DNA from: Welwitschia mirabilis
Lineage: Eukaryota; Gnetophyta; Gnetopsida; Welwitschiales
Length of the DNA stretch: 64,000 bases
Assembly: GCA_051453625.1 (NCBI GenBank)
Contig: JBOZIK010000001.1
Coordinates: 215,446,788-215,510,787 of the forward strand
Direction: 5' to 3'
In this document: piece by piece, positions 1 to 12,300 of the stretch
How positions within the stretch are numbered: position 1 is the first letter of the stretch
Layout: every line of letters begins with the position of its first letter
Translations under genes and position numbers: made by a program
The notes under the pieces: generated by a model
What the model saw: the letters and a program-made list of their open reading frames with translations, nothing else
What the model was told of the DNA's origin: nothing
Database searches by the model: none

Positions 1-570
1 TATAATATGATGGCAGTTACATTTTAAATGAACCGTTTTTCTTATTTAATAAGTGCCATCTTGATGTAATCATAAAAGAATAAATGGTAGACAGAAAGAT
101 CATAGTTACGATTTTATAACTTCCCCTTTTCTTTTACTTCTTCTTTTATTATGCAAAATAAATATCTAAAAAAATACATTAAGAAAAAAATGTAATAGAT
201 GAATGATTTATTAACTTAAAAATTAGATAGCACTATTATACAAGAACTAATNNNNNNNNNNNNNNNNNNNNNNNNNNNNNNNNNNNNNNNNNNNNNNNNN
301 NNNNNNNNNNNNNNNNNNNNNNNNNNNNNNNNNNNNNNNNNNNNNNNNNNNNNNNNNNNNNNNNNNNNNNNNNNNNNNNNNNNNNNNNNNNNNNNNNNNN
401 NNNNNNNNNNNNNNNNNNNNNNNNNNNNNNNNNNNNNNNNNNNNNNNNNNNNNNNNNNNNNNNNNNNNNNNNNNNNNNNNNNNNNNNNNNNNNNAAAAAA
501 TATCAGATGACCAAAACTAAAACCAATATAATAATCACGGTATAATATCCAGATCTTATGAAAAAGTTTG
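1..570. other. AT-rich flank with assembly gap, no gene seen
   Basis: AT-rich sequence without a supportable coding region or RNA gene. Positions 252-494 are N. Nothing recognisable flanks the gap, and the two gap edges do not resemble each other. Confidence 0.7.
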
Positions 571-705
571 ATGAATAGTATGAACAGTATGAACAATATA
601 AATAGTATGATCAGTATGAACAGTATGAACAATATGATCAGTATGAATAGCATAAATAGTATGATCAGTATGAACAATATGAACAGTATGATCAGTATGA
701 ACAAT
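571..705. repeat. 9-bp minisatellite, 15 units
   Basis: Fifteen head-to-tail 9-bp units of the form atgaacagt, with variants atgaacaat, atgatcagt, atgaatagt and ataaatagt. No unit length changes occur over 135 bp. Because 9 is a multiple of 3, the minus strand reads as a low-complexity Ile/Leu/Phe peptide without stops. That open frame is a by-product of the repeat and not a gene. Variant order is not a simple higher-order repeat, although the pair ataaatagt-atgatcagt recurs. Confidence 0.93.
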
Positions 706-960
706 ATGCCCCATTAGAGGGGTGTCAATTACCCATTGTCTACTAGATCATTCCTATGATCAATAGGAATCCCTCAGGTGGGATAACCCCCTGAAGCCAC
801 ATGTATTATGCAACAGCTAGACAGGTAACCACCCAAACACTGACAGACACTCCTATGGCTAGTACGAGACCTTCAGGTGGCCCAGCCCCTAAAGCTGTAT
901 GATTTTGTCACAACAATAAGCTTTAAGCATCACAGATGAATTATGGCAAGGATATGCATA
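706..960. other. GC-richer block with internal repeat and small palindrome
   Basis: Markedly richer in G and C than its surroundings. A motif of the type CAGGTGG...CCCCTRAAGC...ATG occurs twice, near 775-815 and 870-905. A perfect 8-bp inverted repeat with a 5-bp spacer lies at 750-770 (attcctat / ataggaat). No coding frame is convincing. It could be part of an LTR or a less decayed repeat; I do not recognise the family. Confidence 0.5.
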
Positions 961-1339
961 AGAAAAGATTTATTTTAAACATTTGAAAGATACAAGAGTA
1001 ATTTAGCACATATAAGAGATAAACAGATTTGTATGAATTATAAAGAGATTAAGAACACCATAAAACCATACAAGAATGAAGATGAAAGACCATAAGACTA
1101 GACAAGAATAAATGAAAATCATAAACCACACCGAAANNNNNNNNNNNNNNNNNNNNNNNNNNNNNNNNNNNNNNNNNNNNNNNNNNNNNNNNNNNNNNNN
1201 NNNNNNNNNNNNNNNNNCTAAGGCTTCCTAGGCTTTAAGACTCAGTAGCAAATGGATCTCCACAAATGATAGTAAGGAAAAAGGAGGAGAAGGATCCTAT
1301 TTATAATGAAGGTTTGGTAGAATATGAAAAGTCATAAGC

Positions 1340-1500
1340 ATATGATGACAAACAAAATTTGGCAAAGATTCCTTACATATAAAGATAAATAAAAGTTGGC
1401 AAAGATTCCTTGCATATGAACACAAATAAAAGTTGGCAAAGATTCCTTGCATATGAAGACAAACGAAAGTTGGCAAAGATTCATTTCATATGAAGACAAG
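1340..1500. repeat. 37-bp tandem repeat, about four copies
   Basis: The core ggcaaagattcc recurs at 1361, 1398, 1435 and 1472, an exact spacing of 37 bp. Each unit ends in a variant of catatgaagacaaa. A degenerate copy of the second half precedes the array at about 1335-1352. Copies differ by a few substitutions, so the array is moderately old. It may be an LTR-internal array, since a probable LTR end follows at 1868. Confidence 0.9.
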
Positions 1501-1868
1501 ATATTGTGAATAAGGGTGGTTATATGGTGGGGATTTCTGTTACTTTACTAGGCCACCGGGAAAATAATAAATAATAATTAAGCTTACATAAGTAACAACA
1601 ATGAGATATTAGCAGTAATTAAAACATTCTATAACATGATAGCAGTTTTGATAAAAATAATAACTATACACATTAAGAATCTTTATTTAAAATAATTTCA
1701 AATTCATATTCATAACTCATTGACATTTTCCAAAATAGACAATGCATAAGCCAAAGCATAAAATAATATTAATGAAACTATTAGAAATAAAAGAAAACAT
1801 TCAAGATTTAGCATGAGTTATTAGTCTTAAAATATTTAATTTTAAGTCTTGAAATTTGGGATGTGACA
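1501..1868 (+). mobile_element. probable Ty3/gypsy LTR terminal fragment
   Basis: The stretch ends in tttgggatgtgaca at 1855-1868. This matches the common end of plant gypsy LTRs (TTGGGGTGTTACA-like; the minus-strand gypsy element at 9372 ends the same way after complementing). The start of the LTR is not located: it may begin upstream of the gap at 1137-1217 or outside the window. No target duplication or internal domain can be paired with it, so only the terminus is supported. Confidence 0.4.
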
Positions 1869-3760
1869 GGTGGACTCATTTATTCAAGATCAAACATTGG
1901 CCATTAGAACTACATTTCATTATCCTGAAAGTACATCCTATTCATCTAGTATCTTTTGGAATAGATACCCATTCAGAAATATGTTATATACATCATCATT
2001 TAAGGGTAAAGTTCATCCCAATAAGAGATATTAATACATCTTATTAAAGTAGTGATTTTTCATTTAAATTTTTCCACTTATTAAAAAAGTTATTTTTTAA
2101 AGCATGTTAGTTTAATTGCATTTTGTTTCATTAGTTGATTAGAAATCAATTAGATCTGCATTTATATCATATCTTTGTTCACCATTAGAAATATTTATAT
2201 TATGTTAGGATAAGAAATTCCTAATAAAAATAAGTTAAAACAAAATTCTCAAGTTAACCTAGACCAACTAGAAATAGTTTATAATAGTCCACATAAAATA
2301 CATTTACTTATATGCTTAGATGGCGTTATGATAAGGCATATGATTACATGGTAAGAAATTGACAATGAGCATTGAAATTTTTAAGATGTATTCCATATAA
2401 ATAATAGCATAGCTATAGAAAACATTAGTAAAGTAAATCCTAAATGACCTGTGGCCTAGCACAAGGTTGTAGCAAAATAGATCACTAAAATATATATCCT
2501 AAAAAGTATTTTATTGACAAATTATAGAATAGGATGTGTTCTCAATAATGTGAGGGATTAATTAGTATTTAAAAGCCTTTAGTAATTCTTCATTATTTTC
2601 TACTATGATTTATTGGTTTCTCATGCATATAAAATGTTTCATTATTTATTAAAAGTATTTAATTTGTAATGTTAATAAATGATAGCAAATAATCAATCTT
2701 GTCGATTTGTAAAGTATTGGATGCATGTGTTCAAATAATTCTAAGTTTATATGATGTGAAGTTCTTATTTTTTTTCAAAACTCCCATGCATGAACTCTTT
2801 CAAAAGAATAATAAATGACAAAAAAAGGAAAATAAACATCAAACATTATACAAGACTTATTTTTCATGTTTCATTTGTGAGAAACATGCTCTAGCTTCCT
2901 TTCTTTCCTATATCTCTTATCAAATTTATTAGTATTTTTTTCTATATGATTAACTTTACTTATTATTATTCCCTTAATAGAATTGAAAAAATGCAATGCA
3001 CTATCATACATCTAGGTAAAATTTAATGCTAGTAATATTTAAAGTTCACATTTTCCACATGATGGAAATGATTCTATCATAGAAGATATATTTAATCCTA
3101 ACTTTTGACAATTTGCAATAGATCATGTTACTTCTATTAACTCTCATATGTAAATATTCATCTTATTAATTTGGTGAAAAAGATTTTATACTTTGATATT
3201 TATTTCTATTTATTTTAAATATATGTTTGATGTTCTTCTCATATGGTTATGGTGAATTATTTTTATTAGAGCATATGGTAATTTTAAATGAAACTAATTA
3301 CTTCAAGAGAGGATTGATATCTAAATAGGAATGAAAATGATTCTTAAACTATGTATTATTTATGGTTTTAATATGTTTCCTACCTTATTTCAAATATTAC
3401 ATACTGTTATATACTCTATTGTAGTAAATTAAATAATAACAAAAGAAATCTCAAAACTTTGGGCTTGAAGATCACTTAATCTTTTACTTAATATCATATA
3501 CATTTTATATAAATATAAATATATATATTCCTTTTTATTTAATTAAATGTATTTTCCTTGAAGTTATATGAGTACTTTTAGAACACAAAATGTGAATTTA
3601 ATAACAAGTAATGAGAATGATTTCATTTTATAGATAAATTATACATCTGTGAGTAATACAGAATGCTTTGTGCTTTGTGCCAAAAAAAAACATGAAGGGG
3701 AGAGCTAATAATTCAAAATTAAATAATAAATATAATAATGTCTTCATGTAATAAAGTAAG
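1869..3760. other. AT-rich intergenic DNA, nothing recognised
   Basis: Short open frames only, broken in every frame. No terminal repeats, RNA-like folds or protein motifs that I can support. Confidence 0.6.
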
Positions 3761-3765
3761 AAAAG

Positions 3766-3835
3766 GAATCATAGCTCAACTAAGATAGACAAGCCTTGTC
3801 CTAATATAATAGTCGTGAGTTTGATAGATGCTATA
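3766..3835 (+). repeat. tRNA-derived SINE head or decayed tRNA relic
   Basis: The sequence reads like an elongator tRNA after C-to-T decay. A box A-like tagctcaactaag at 3772-3784 matches TRGCTCAGTTGG. An anticodon-arm-like cttgtcctaatataatag follows, then a box B-like gagtttgatagatgc at 3816-3830 matching GGTTCGANTCC. The spacing between boxes is that of a tRNA promoter. It lacks intact stems, so a working tRNA is unlikely. A tRNA-unrelated body probably follows to about 3930, but no poly-A tail or target duplication is clear. Confidence 0.5.
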
Positions 3836-4312
3836 CTTAAAGCCTTAATGTTGGGAAACCCATTAAAATGGCTTTATTTAGATTAAGAAATCTTGTCTCT
3901 TCCTCTTTACATAAAGATGCTCTTAACCATTCTTAATTAAGGTTTAAAAAATTTCTTAAATAATTTATACTAGTTGATTATTCTGAACCTCAGGCTTTAT
4001 AATGAAAAACTGAGTAGTGTAAACTATAAATGCTTGATTCAAGTGTTGTATTAGACTACTGTAAGGAGTGATGAATGTTGAACTTTTTAAAAATATATAA
4101 AGGTATTTTTGGATTATAAATAAAAGAGAATACCTATGTTAAAGAGGACACTAAATTTATTTCCAAAAGATAAAAGCTTACAGTTATCAAAACCAATTCT
4201 CGAATCTCCAATCTATAGGATCATTATAGCATCTCTAATCTCAAATATATAATATTATTATAGAATCTCAATATCACTTTTAGTATGAAGATTACTATAT
4301 TGTTGATTTAAT

Positions 4313-4340
4313 CACTATAAAAAACTAAGCCCTTTTAAAT
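4313..4340 (+). repeat. CACTA-type terminal inverted repeat-like motif
   Basis: Cactataaaaaactaagc resembles the left ends at 20242 and 29580 (cactacaagaattataggc, cactataagaaatatatgc) and is likewise followed by a ccttttaaa run. No matching right end or 3-bp duplication was found, so it may be chance or a solo end. Confidence 0.3.
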
Positions 4341-4769
4341 TAAATTAGATCTTGCTGGCACACAAATTATCTTATAGAAAAATATCTTACCATAACTATT
4401 GGCTTTGTAATTACTCCACAATATGTCTTTTTTTTCCCTTCTAACATTAATCCTTAAAAAGTGTTATATGCTTTGAATAAAAATCTGAAATTATAATTTA
4501 ATATCTTATGTAAATTTGTACATGGGTATTTATAAATGAAAGAAGCATCACATAAAACTTAGAATTGTAATTCATCAAATAATTTAACTCTTATTTAGTG
4601 GATTTGGCTATAAAATATTTATAAATAAGATACAAATTAGTAGTAACTAAAACAGTGTTCATAGACAATGTGTTACTATAACATTCTAATTACAAGCATG
4701 CGTAATGCTCTATTAAGTGGTTGCATCAGCTTTTGCATCTTACATACTTTGGTTAATTCAAGTTAGACC

Positions 4770-5045
4770 TTTCAAGGTGTTTATCATTAAATTCCTTAAA
4801 AGCCATTTTTTAAGGAATTTCTATAAAAATACCTTAAAAATACTTTTAAGATAGAAATGCCTTACAATATTACATTTTAAGGCATTTATAAAAGTTCCTT
4901 TAAAGAAGTACATTTTAAGTTGCTTTTATTAAAACACCCTAAAAGCCAGGCCTTTAAGGTGTTTTTTGAAGAAATGCCTTGAAATCTTTTAGGGCATTAT
5001 TTTAAAAGCCTTTTAAGAAATTTTATAAATGCTTTAAAAGGAATA
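4770..5045. repeat. CACTA-type subterminal repeat cluster
   Basis: About a dozen short, both-orientation copies of ccttaaa / tttaagg motifs, often extended to aaggcattt or aaatgcctt. The same motif family crowds next to the CACTA ends at 20242, 29580 and 39357. In CACTA elements such clusters are transposase-accessory binding regions (known for the family). Here the element is a remnant; the TIR-like motif at 4313 lies 450 bp away. Confidence 0.55.
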
Positions 5046-6384
5046 TATTTCTACTTTTATTTTTAATATACAAGTGTATTTCTTATTCTTTAAGACAAAC
5101 ATTCTCAAAAACAAATCTATATCTTTTCCTCTAAGTCTCACTCGTTATCAAGATAATTGAGTAGTGATTAGAGTGGTAACATCCCTTACCTATCTAAAAC
5201 TAATTTAGAATAGAAGATATGATCACATAGTCCATTCTAGAAACAATTATCTTATCACCTCCTCTTTAATTTGATCACATGAGCTAAACCCTATGAAAAG
5301 AAATGTTAATAAGGTTTGGTTTTCTCACCAAATCCTCAAGATTTGCAATACCATAATCTTTTCACTTCCCTACTCTTTTCACTTCCCTTTTCACCCTCTT
5401 CTTCCTTATTTTTCTTTAGGACCAACAATTTATTAAAGTATCTAATTAGGATTCACTTTTATCATTGTAGTTATTCTAAGAGTCATTTCTAAACTTTCAA
5501 TTTTAAAGTTTGAGTTTATATCCCCCAAATATTTACTACATACTAGTTTTGGATAGTGAATATTTTAAACCATCTATTAGCCTCTATTCTTGTATAACTA
5601 ATATATTTTTTAAAGAAGATGGTTAGGCCACCTACTTGTAATATCTAGGAATTCACTTAACTTGGTAGTTCTTATTAAGATTTATGACATGCTACACCTT
5701 CTGTAGTTTCATCTCTTAAAGGAATATTGTACTTATATTCTTGTTACTTACTAACTCTTGATTTATTCTAGTTTTTGATGTATACTTCATACCTCTAATA
5801 TTCTAACTCATAATATTCATTTATTATGATTATTTTTATTTTTTTCCTATAAGTGCATGAATGATTTTCTATAGCCTTATCTATAACTATTGGTCTTTTT
5901 AACTTTCTAATTTTTATTTCCTACATGTTATTAATGTAAGCTAAGTATAAATCTATATAAGGGTCTAATTTAAATTAGAATTTAAAGAATTACTTCTTAA
6001 AGATGTGAATCTTCTTGGTGGGTTTTTTTTTTTTCCCTACCTACAACTTCTACCTCATCGATGTGATTTGGTTGGAGGGTGTTTGTTTTGGAGAGTAGGA
6101 AGAGGAACAAACTAGAGGGAGGAGGAGGAGGGATGTGGTTGTGACTTTTTGTTCTTTTCCTTTGGTTTCTACAAGATTTTCTTCTTCTGAAATAGGCTTT
6201 AAATGAACTAGTATTTCCACTTTTTTCCTTTTTTTCACCAATTAAAAATCATCCTTGTCTTTTCTAAACCAGCATTTCTTTGCATCTTGTCTAAACATTT
6301 TACATGTTTGGCATTGTATTGTTATGTAAATTATAGTTTTATGTTTCTTTCTTTCACATTAATTATAAGTAATATCTTTCAATT
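5046..6384. other. AT-rich DNA downstream of the LINE relic, nothing firm
   Basis: On the minus strand this lies 3' of the DUF4283 relic and could hold the rest of the LINE. I could not find endonuclease or reverse transcriptase motifs. The minus-strand stretch 6050-6241 is a charged, Lys/Glu-rich open frame of 63 codons, compatible with the variable tail of a LINE ORF1 protein but not diagnostic. Confidence 0.45.
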
Positions 6385-6998
6385 TTGGATAGGACCTATT
6401 TGAGTGCCCTATTGAGTTAAACTAATTACATGGACTGGGGATATTCTCATACTTCACATTAACTTTATTCACTTCAAATTTATATAATTGTTCAAAATTT
6501 TTAAGGTACTTGATTAGTTCCAACTCTATACAAGTGTAGACATGCACCAAAACCATTATTATTTGACTTAGATTTACTAGATTTATTTTGATAATTTTTT
6601 CAAACTAATTTGTTAAATCTTTAAAAACTCTAGAGAATGAAGCTAATTACTTGCAGTTAAACCAAAATCAATAGATTCTAGAAGATTTTACTAATCTCCT
6701 TACCAGGTCTCCACCTAGTTAAGTCTAGTACCTTAGTAAGAAAGAACCATGGGCCTTTAAGCATTACACTATTGATATAATTCTTAGATTCAAACTTAAA
6801 TAAGATCATCCTCTTTGTTATTATTATCACTTGAACCACTACTATTTCCATCCATTTGATAGCTATCCATTTTGTAATGGATTCTAAATCAAGACGAATC
6901 CTAGTAAAGATGAAATATTCTAAAAGGATAAACTTGAATTTTTTCTTAGGGTAAGCATGATAATCTAGGAAAATCTTCATCTTAAAAGTTGCATTCAC
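6385..6998 (-). pseudogene. LINE ORF1-like relic (DUF4283 + CCHC zinc knuckle)
   Basis: Plant L1-type LINE ORF1 proteins are RNA-binding proteins with a DUF4283 domain followed by a CCHC zinc knuckle. Here the minus strand is open for 106 codons (6998-6678). It ends in the hallmark of that domain: a phenylalanine-glutamate segment, then LKGPWFF, then LDLTRWRPG. After in-frame stops, a second part reads VKYENIPSPC and then a knuckle at 6430-6389. The first Cys and the His are kept with normal spacing, but the second and last Cys are now Phe and Tyr. There is no clear start, the middle has several stops, and no reverse transcriptase follows. The domain identity is by pattern recognition. DUF4283 also occurs in some retrotransposon gag-like proteins, so LINE is the best but not the only reading. 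Confidence 0.6.
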
Positions 6999-7010
6999 TT
7001 TAAAAATTTC

Positions 7011-9366
7011 ATAGAAAGAGAATCCATTGACTTACCTAATAAAAATGCTAGCTATGATTTATAGCTAAAACTAATTATAACTCCTTTAAAACTTGAAAAA
7101 ATTCCCTTGAGCTATTTCTACTTAAGATCTAGTGAGCAAGAAAGTAATATAAGCCTCTCCTTGCTTCTTCCTTACTACTTTTCCCTACCTCAATAGCCAC
7201 TCCTTTTACCCATCGTTGGGGTTTAAGGATGCTTGGTAGACTTTTGTTTTTATATCTTTCCTTAGAGATTAATATTTTCATTGGTTTATCTTATTATTTT
7301 TAGATAAGTAATAACGAATTTTCTTAAGAAGTAGGACATAGATGTATAGTCCTTGATCTTCATATACTATATTAACACTAGACTGTAAGGTTAATTTGTT
7401 AACTTATCATTGGATTATCTTTTTCTCCTTCATAAAATTTACTTGTCCCTAGAATATTAGTGATAGTAGTAGCTCATATGGCAATGTTGATCCCTCTTTC
7501 TTATTAAGATTCAATGAAGTTCAAGTAGCTTAAATGAGTTTTAAAGAAAATACCAAAGTTGTTTATCTGAATAATTATTTTAATAATTAATAAATTATAC
7601 ATAATTAGTGATAATGTAATTACCAATATGGTATCTATAGCTTTAAAGAAATATTAAGTTACTAAACTTTAAGGGCTAACTATGTAAAACATTAAGTGTA
7701 AACACATCCCCACCTAGCTATTTACTAGTTCTATAATAAAAGGTTATAAAAGCTATCTTAAAATTTAAAAATTTCAAATGTATTCTTCATGTNNNATACT
7801 TAGAATTGAATTAATGTAAACCAGTGAGCTAAGAATCATTGATTACTACTCATAGGTCAAAAAATTCAACCTTAATTTTGAAATTTAGAAGACTAGAAGA
7901 GAAGGAGGGGGGAAGGGGAGGGTAACAAAATCATTATGAAAGTTTCATTTTATTTACAATTTTTCACTTTTCAAAATTTGTGAACTCTTATATAATTTAA
8001 ATTATTTTTAATAAAATTTCAAGAAAAAATGATAATTTTCATTTCCTAACTAATTTACACATTGATCCCAATGTTTAAATTAGTTAAAAAATAGTTAATA
8101 TCACTCAATCATATAATAAGAAAAATTATACATTTTAGTATTAATTAGCATAAAGACATTACATATATGAAGTAAAGAAAAAGGATATAAAGAAACTATG
8201 GGTAAATGGAGAAAATGCATATCAAATATAAGAAGATCTCTTACTATAAGAACTCCTATGCTCTCTAGAAATAGAGCTCCTTTAAAGCTCATCAAATCTA
8301 TGTGTAACCTTCCTTAGGACATAGGTCTTATTTCTTTCTTACATTAAGCATTCCATCCTCATTTATCCATATTCTTAAAATATAGGACTATGTACTACCA
8401 ATAATTATTTAAATTCATTATTTATAATGATATCTTTAGATCTATCTAATGGCTTTGTCTCGAGAAGTTGTAAAAGAAAGGAATGATGTAACCAATGAAA
8501 CTTTAAAAGTGTGGGTATTATAGACTATAAAATGAAAATAAGCTATAAGGATCAGATTTAGGTTATTGTGATACTAGTAAGAGTGATGATAGAACCAGTT
8601 TAGTCACATAAGCATAGATTGATAATATTAGAATACATAGAGCATAGTGTGAAAATGAGTCTAAAATAAATAGTTTCCATCATAGGAGTAAAAGATAATA
8701 CTACTAATGAAAATGAATGTAGTGCTATGAAAGCTATGCACATGTAGTAGTATGAGCCATTATGGACATAAAGAAATAGAATATTAATGATAAAGATTAG
8801 ATATACATTAAAAATTAAGTGTTTTAGGCTCAATTTTTAAAATAACAGTTCGAACTTGAAGAAATAAGTGGAATGAGTTAAATTTTGATTTTTGCATTTT
8901 TTAATGTAATATCATCTAGTATATTAATATATAATAACATACATTATTCAAACATTAATCATAATAATTAATAACAAACTCATTTTTAGATTTAGAATCT
9001 AGTTGAGATCATTGAAATGCATCTCTCAGAATGCTATTAATCAGGTAAGGTTTTAAGCTTCATTTGTTCTTTAAGAAATAGGTATTATTCTATTAAACTA
9101 TTAAATTGAAAAAATCATATGATGAGTTACTTAAATAAATAAAATAAAAATAACTTTACATTCTTTAAATTCATTTTAACTAATAATTTAAACATTTTTG
9201 TGACAATATTTAATCTAATTCATAGTGTACATGCAATGAAATGTATTTTGATTGTTTAGTTTCTTCACTCATGTAAGTTTATTATAAATGTGAAATAAAT
9301 GTTTTATTTAAGGAAAATGTTTTTTTTAAGCTCATATCTAATCTTATTACATGCATACCAAGCTAG
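7011..9366. other. AT-rich DNA with an LTR-like fragment near 7600-7720
   Basis: The stretch 7630-7710 (aatatggtat...tttaaagaaatattaa...actaaactttaagggct...gtaaaacattaagtgtaaa) resembles 42783-42866, a dispersed LTR-like repeat. A purine-rich tract lies at 7888-7922. Positions 7793-7795 are N. No coding capacity can be supported in the rest. Confidence 0.4.
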
Positions 9367-9371
9367 ATATT
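9367..9371. repeat. target site duplication (left), ATATT
   Basis: Identical to 27076-27080, immediately outside the outer ends of the two gypsy LTRs. Five base pairs is the standard duplication length for these elements. Confidence 0.85.
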
Positions 9372-12300
9372 TATAACACTCCAACTTAATTTAACCTTAA
9401 TAAGTATAATTTTCCTTTCCTTTTTCTTTTACATGAATTAAAATGCATAGTGGAATATAGGATCAACTTTTACATATATTTCATCAGCATTTTTAAATAT
9501 ATTTAGGAAAAAGAGTCATTAAAAATATTTCTTATGAAAATATTAATTTCATTTATAAATAATAGAAATGTTGCTTATGTATCCTATATTTCCTCCTAGT
9601 CTTTTGTCACATATAGACATCTTTGATATAGTTGATGAGATTTCAACTTGTCTTAATACATACATGTATATAGGTTTATCATGATGCCTAAGTAATATGA
9701 TAGGAGGTTGCATCTCTTATTGATGGCATTCTAACTCAATATCTGAATGCCACTCAGATGTTAGTTGGTTCTACTTTAAGTTCAAAAATAAACAAACATG
9801 ATTGAGATCAACTCCTTAGGTTTAGAGGTGACCTCAATATACCATCAAAAAGATGATGATATTCAAGATTAATGCATCCTTATAGATAACATCCACTTCC
9901 TTGAAACATTTTAGGATGGTGCAAGATGATCCTTTGACACTAAGGGCTCAAGATATTAAATTGGAATAAGTACATATATGGGTAGGATAAGAGGTTAATG
10001 ATGAAATACATTTCTAGAATTTTTTTATTTTATTTTATTTTGTTTTAAATTCTAACAAAATCCACCTTGGTGATGAAATCCAAGAATAAAGATGAAATTT
10101 ATAAAAATTATTTTTATTTAATTATGATTTGATGGATGCATCACACAAATGCATGCATATAATTCTAACTAATATGGATATTTAGTTGTTTGTTTATCTA
10201 CAAAACGTAATTCTAACATCATTGGATTTATTTTGTTAAAAAAAATAACATATAAAAGAAAACAGAAATATAGATAATCTTCATTTGGCATGTTATAAAA
10301 TAATTTCTTTTGAAAATATAGTAATTGAATTGATATATTATTTTAATTTCACATATCTTCCAAGTAATCATATTTTCACTACATAATTCCTTGAAAAATA
10401 AAAATATTATACACATGAAGCTATAAATCTTTTTAAATCCCCTTTTTCAAATTTAACTAATAACTTTTAACATGAGAATAGGATTTAATAAGATATAAAT
10501 AAGAGTACAAGATGTAATTCTTTCTTAAACATTCATGTATTTATAAGATCAATAAAGGGCATAAAAATCAGAGGAACTAATTAAGTTAACTATATTACCA
10601 ATACAAAAACCATGAAAGTTTTAAAAAATATTTATTAAATTAAAATTAAATAAAGAGTAAAAGGACTTACATATGAATGAGGACATTAATAATATTTAAA
10701 AATTAAAACAATATTAAACTATATTATTTTTTGTTAAATAGCTAATTACTCTAACTTAACTTATGCTAAAATAGGAAATTCACTACTATTCAAAAATAGG
10801 CCTTAATAAGAAAGGCATAACTTATGTTTTATAATCTAAACACAAATTATACAAAATAATATTAATTAGTTATTACGCATCTTAAAATCTTAAATTATTA
10901 GCATCTTTTTATTTAATAAATTTTTTTAATTAATTAGATAATTTCTAACTTTTAAAATACTTTGTAATTAAAAATTAAAAATTAATTATTTATAAGAATA
11001 AAAATAAAATATTATAGTTTCTCTTAAACTAGACTTATTATATAACTTCTAACTTCTACAAATTAATAGTATCAAATTTGGCCACTTACAAATAAATTTT
11101 ATGATGTCATAAATTAAGTATAAATACCATTTAAATGTTTAGAATTATTATCAAATCACACTAAACTAAAAAGATTATAACTTTTAATGGCTTTGAATTT
11201 TCAAATAATTCAAGATTCTTTAGAAGGGATATCCCTTCTCTATAATAAGGAGTAGTTATTTTCTAGAAGAAACTCCTTATTAATTATATAATTTATGATT
11301 TAATGCTTCTTATTTTTTGTATTTATTTTTAAAGTTATGTTTATTAAATAATCTTTAAAAACTTTGTAAATCTTAAAACAACTATTGTTATTAAATTTTT
11401 ATAATCTCAATAGAATCTTGTACCTATAAAAAGATCTTATTAAAATATAAGTAATAATTATGAGGTATAATCTTCCTAAGTTATGTTATCAAATTTAAAA
11501 AAAAAAGAACTTTATCCCATTAAAAAAACAAAAATTAGCATATAAATATAAGCAACTATAGTTAATAAAATTTAAAAAAATACCTAATATAATTAGTCTA
11601 TTTAATATATAAAATAAATGTTAACTAATAAAAATCTATATTAATTATAAGAATCAATGCACCAAATTAAGTACAAGTAGAAAACTTATCGAGCCTTAGG
11701 ATTAACATGAAGGACTACCTAGTGTAAGTGGGATTTAGGATTAAATAATCCATCTTATGAGAGAAATCTAATGCATATATGATACATAATGTAACTTTCA
11801 AAATTTATTAACAATTCACAATAAAATGTAGATACCTAAATATTATGATAAACCCCCTAGTCATTTGGCCAAAATTATCCATTAGTACCCTCATCAACTA
11901 ACTAGTTAAAGAGATCCCTCAAATATCTCTCTTATCTTGATTTGAATTAAATGAAAGTAAAATTTTCAATTAAATTAAAATAATAATAATCTTATGCAAT
12001 AATTAAATATAATACTTTTATAATGCCACCAATTTCCTTAAGAGAAAAATAACATTAAAATATAATAAGTAAAGAAATCTACTTGGAAAAGTTATGGTTA
12101 GAGCTCTTATGTAATGAATATTAATGAAAATTTAATGAAGTCCTAAGTTTCAAGCTCCAAGATTTAAACAACAAGATCAAAGCTTCATGATCCAAGCTCT
12201 AAGATTCATGCTACACATTCAAAAACAAGAGGATGAGAAGGAAAGAGAAGAACATGGAAAAGTAAGAAGAGAATTTGGTATTATGCACTTTCCTAAAAAT

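Noticed and set aside
216-704. 162-codon minus-strand open frame rich in Ile, Leu and Phe
   Set aside because: It is the translation of the 9-bp minisatellite plus a run of N.
590-1500. CRISPR-like arrays at 571 and 1340
   Set aside because: Units are contiguous tandem repeats without spacers, in a plant nuclear context.
1856-2047. 63-codon plus frame as a small gene
   Set aside because: It begins inside an LTR terminus motif, shows no homology that I recognise, and its length is expected by chance.
3766-3835. Functional tRNA gene
   Set aside because: Acceptor, D and T stems cannot be paired and box B is mutated.
4313-5170. A short complete CACTA element ending near gagtagtgatt at about 5162
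   Set aside because: The proposed right end lacks the family's gcctata...ttgtagtg context and no 3-bp duplication fits.
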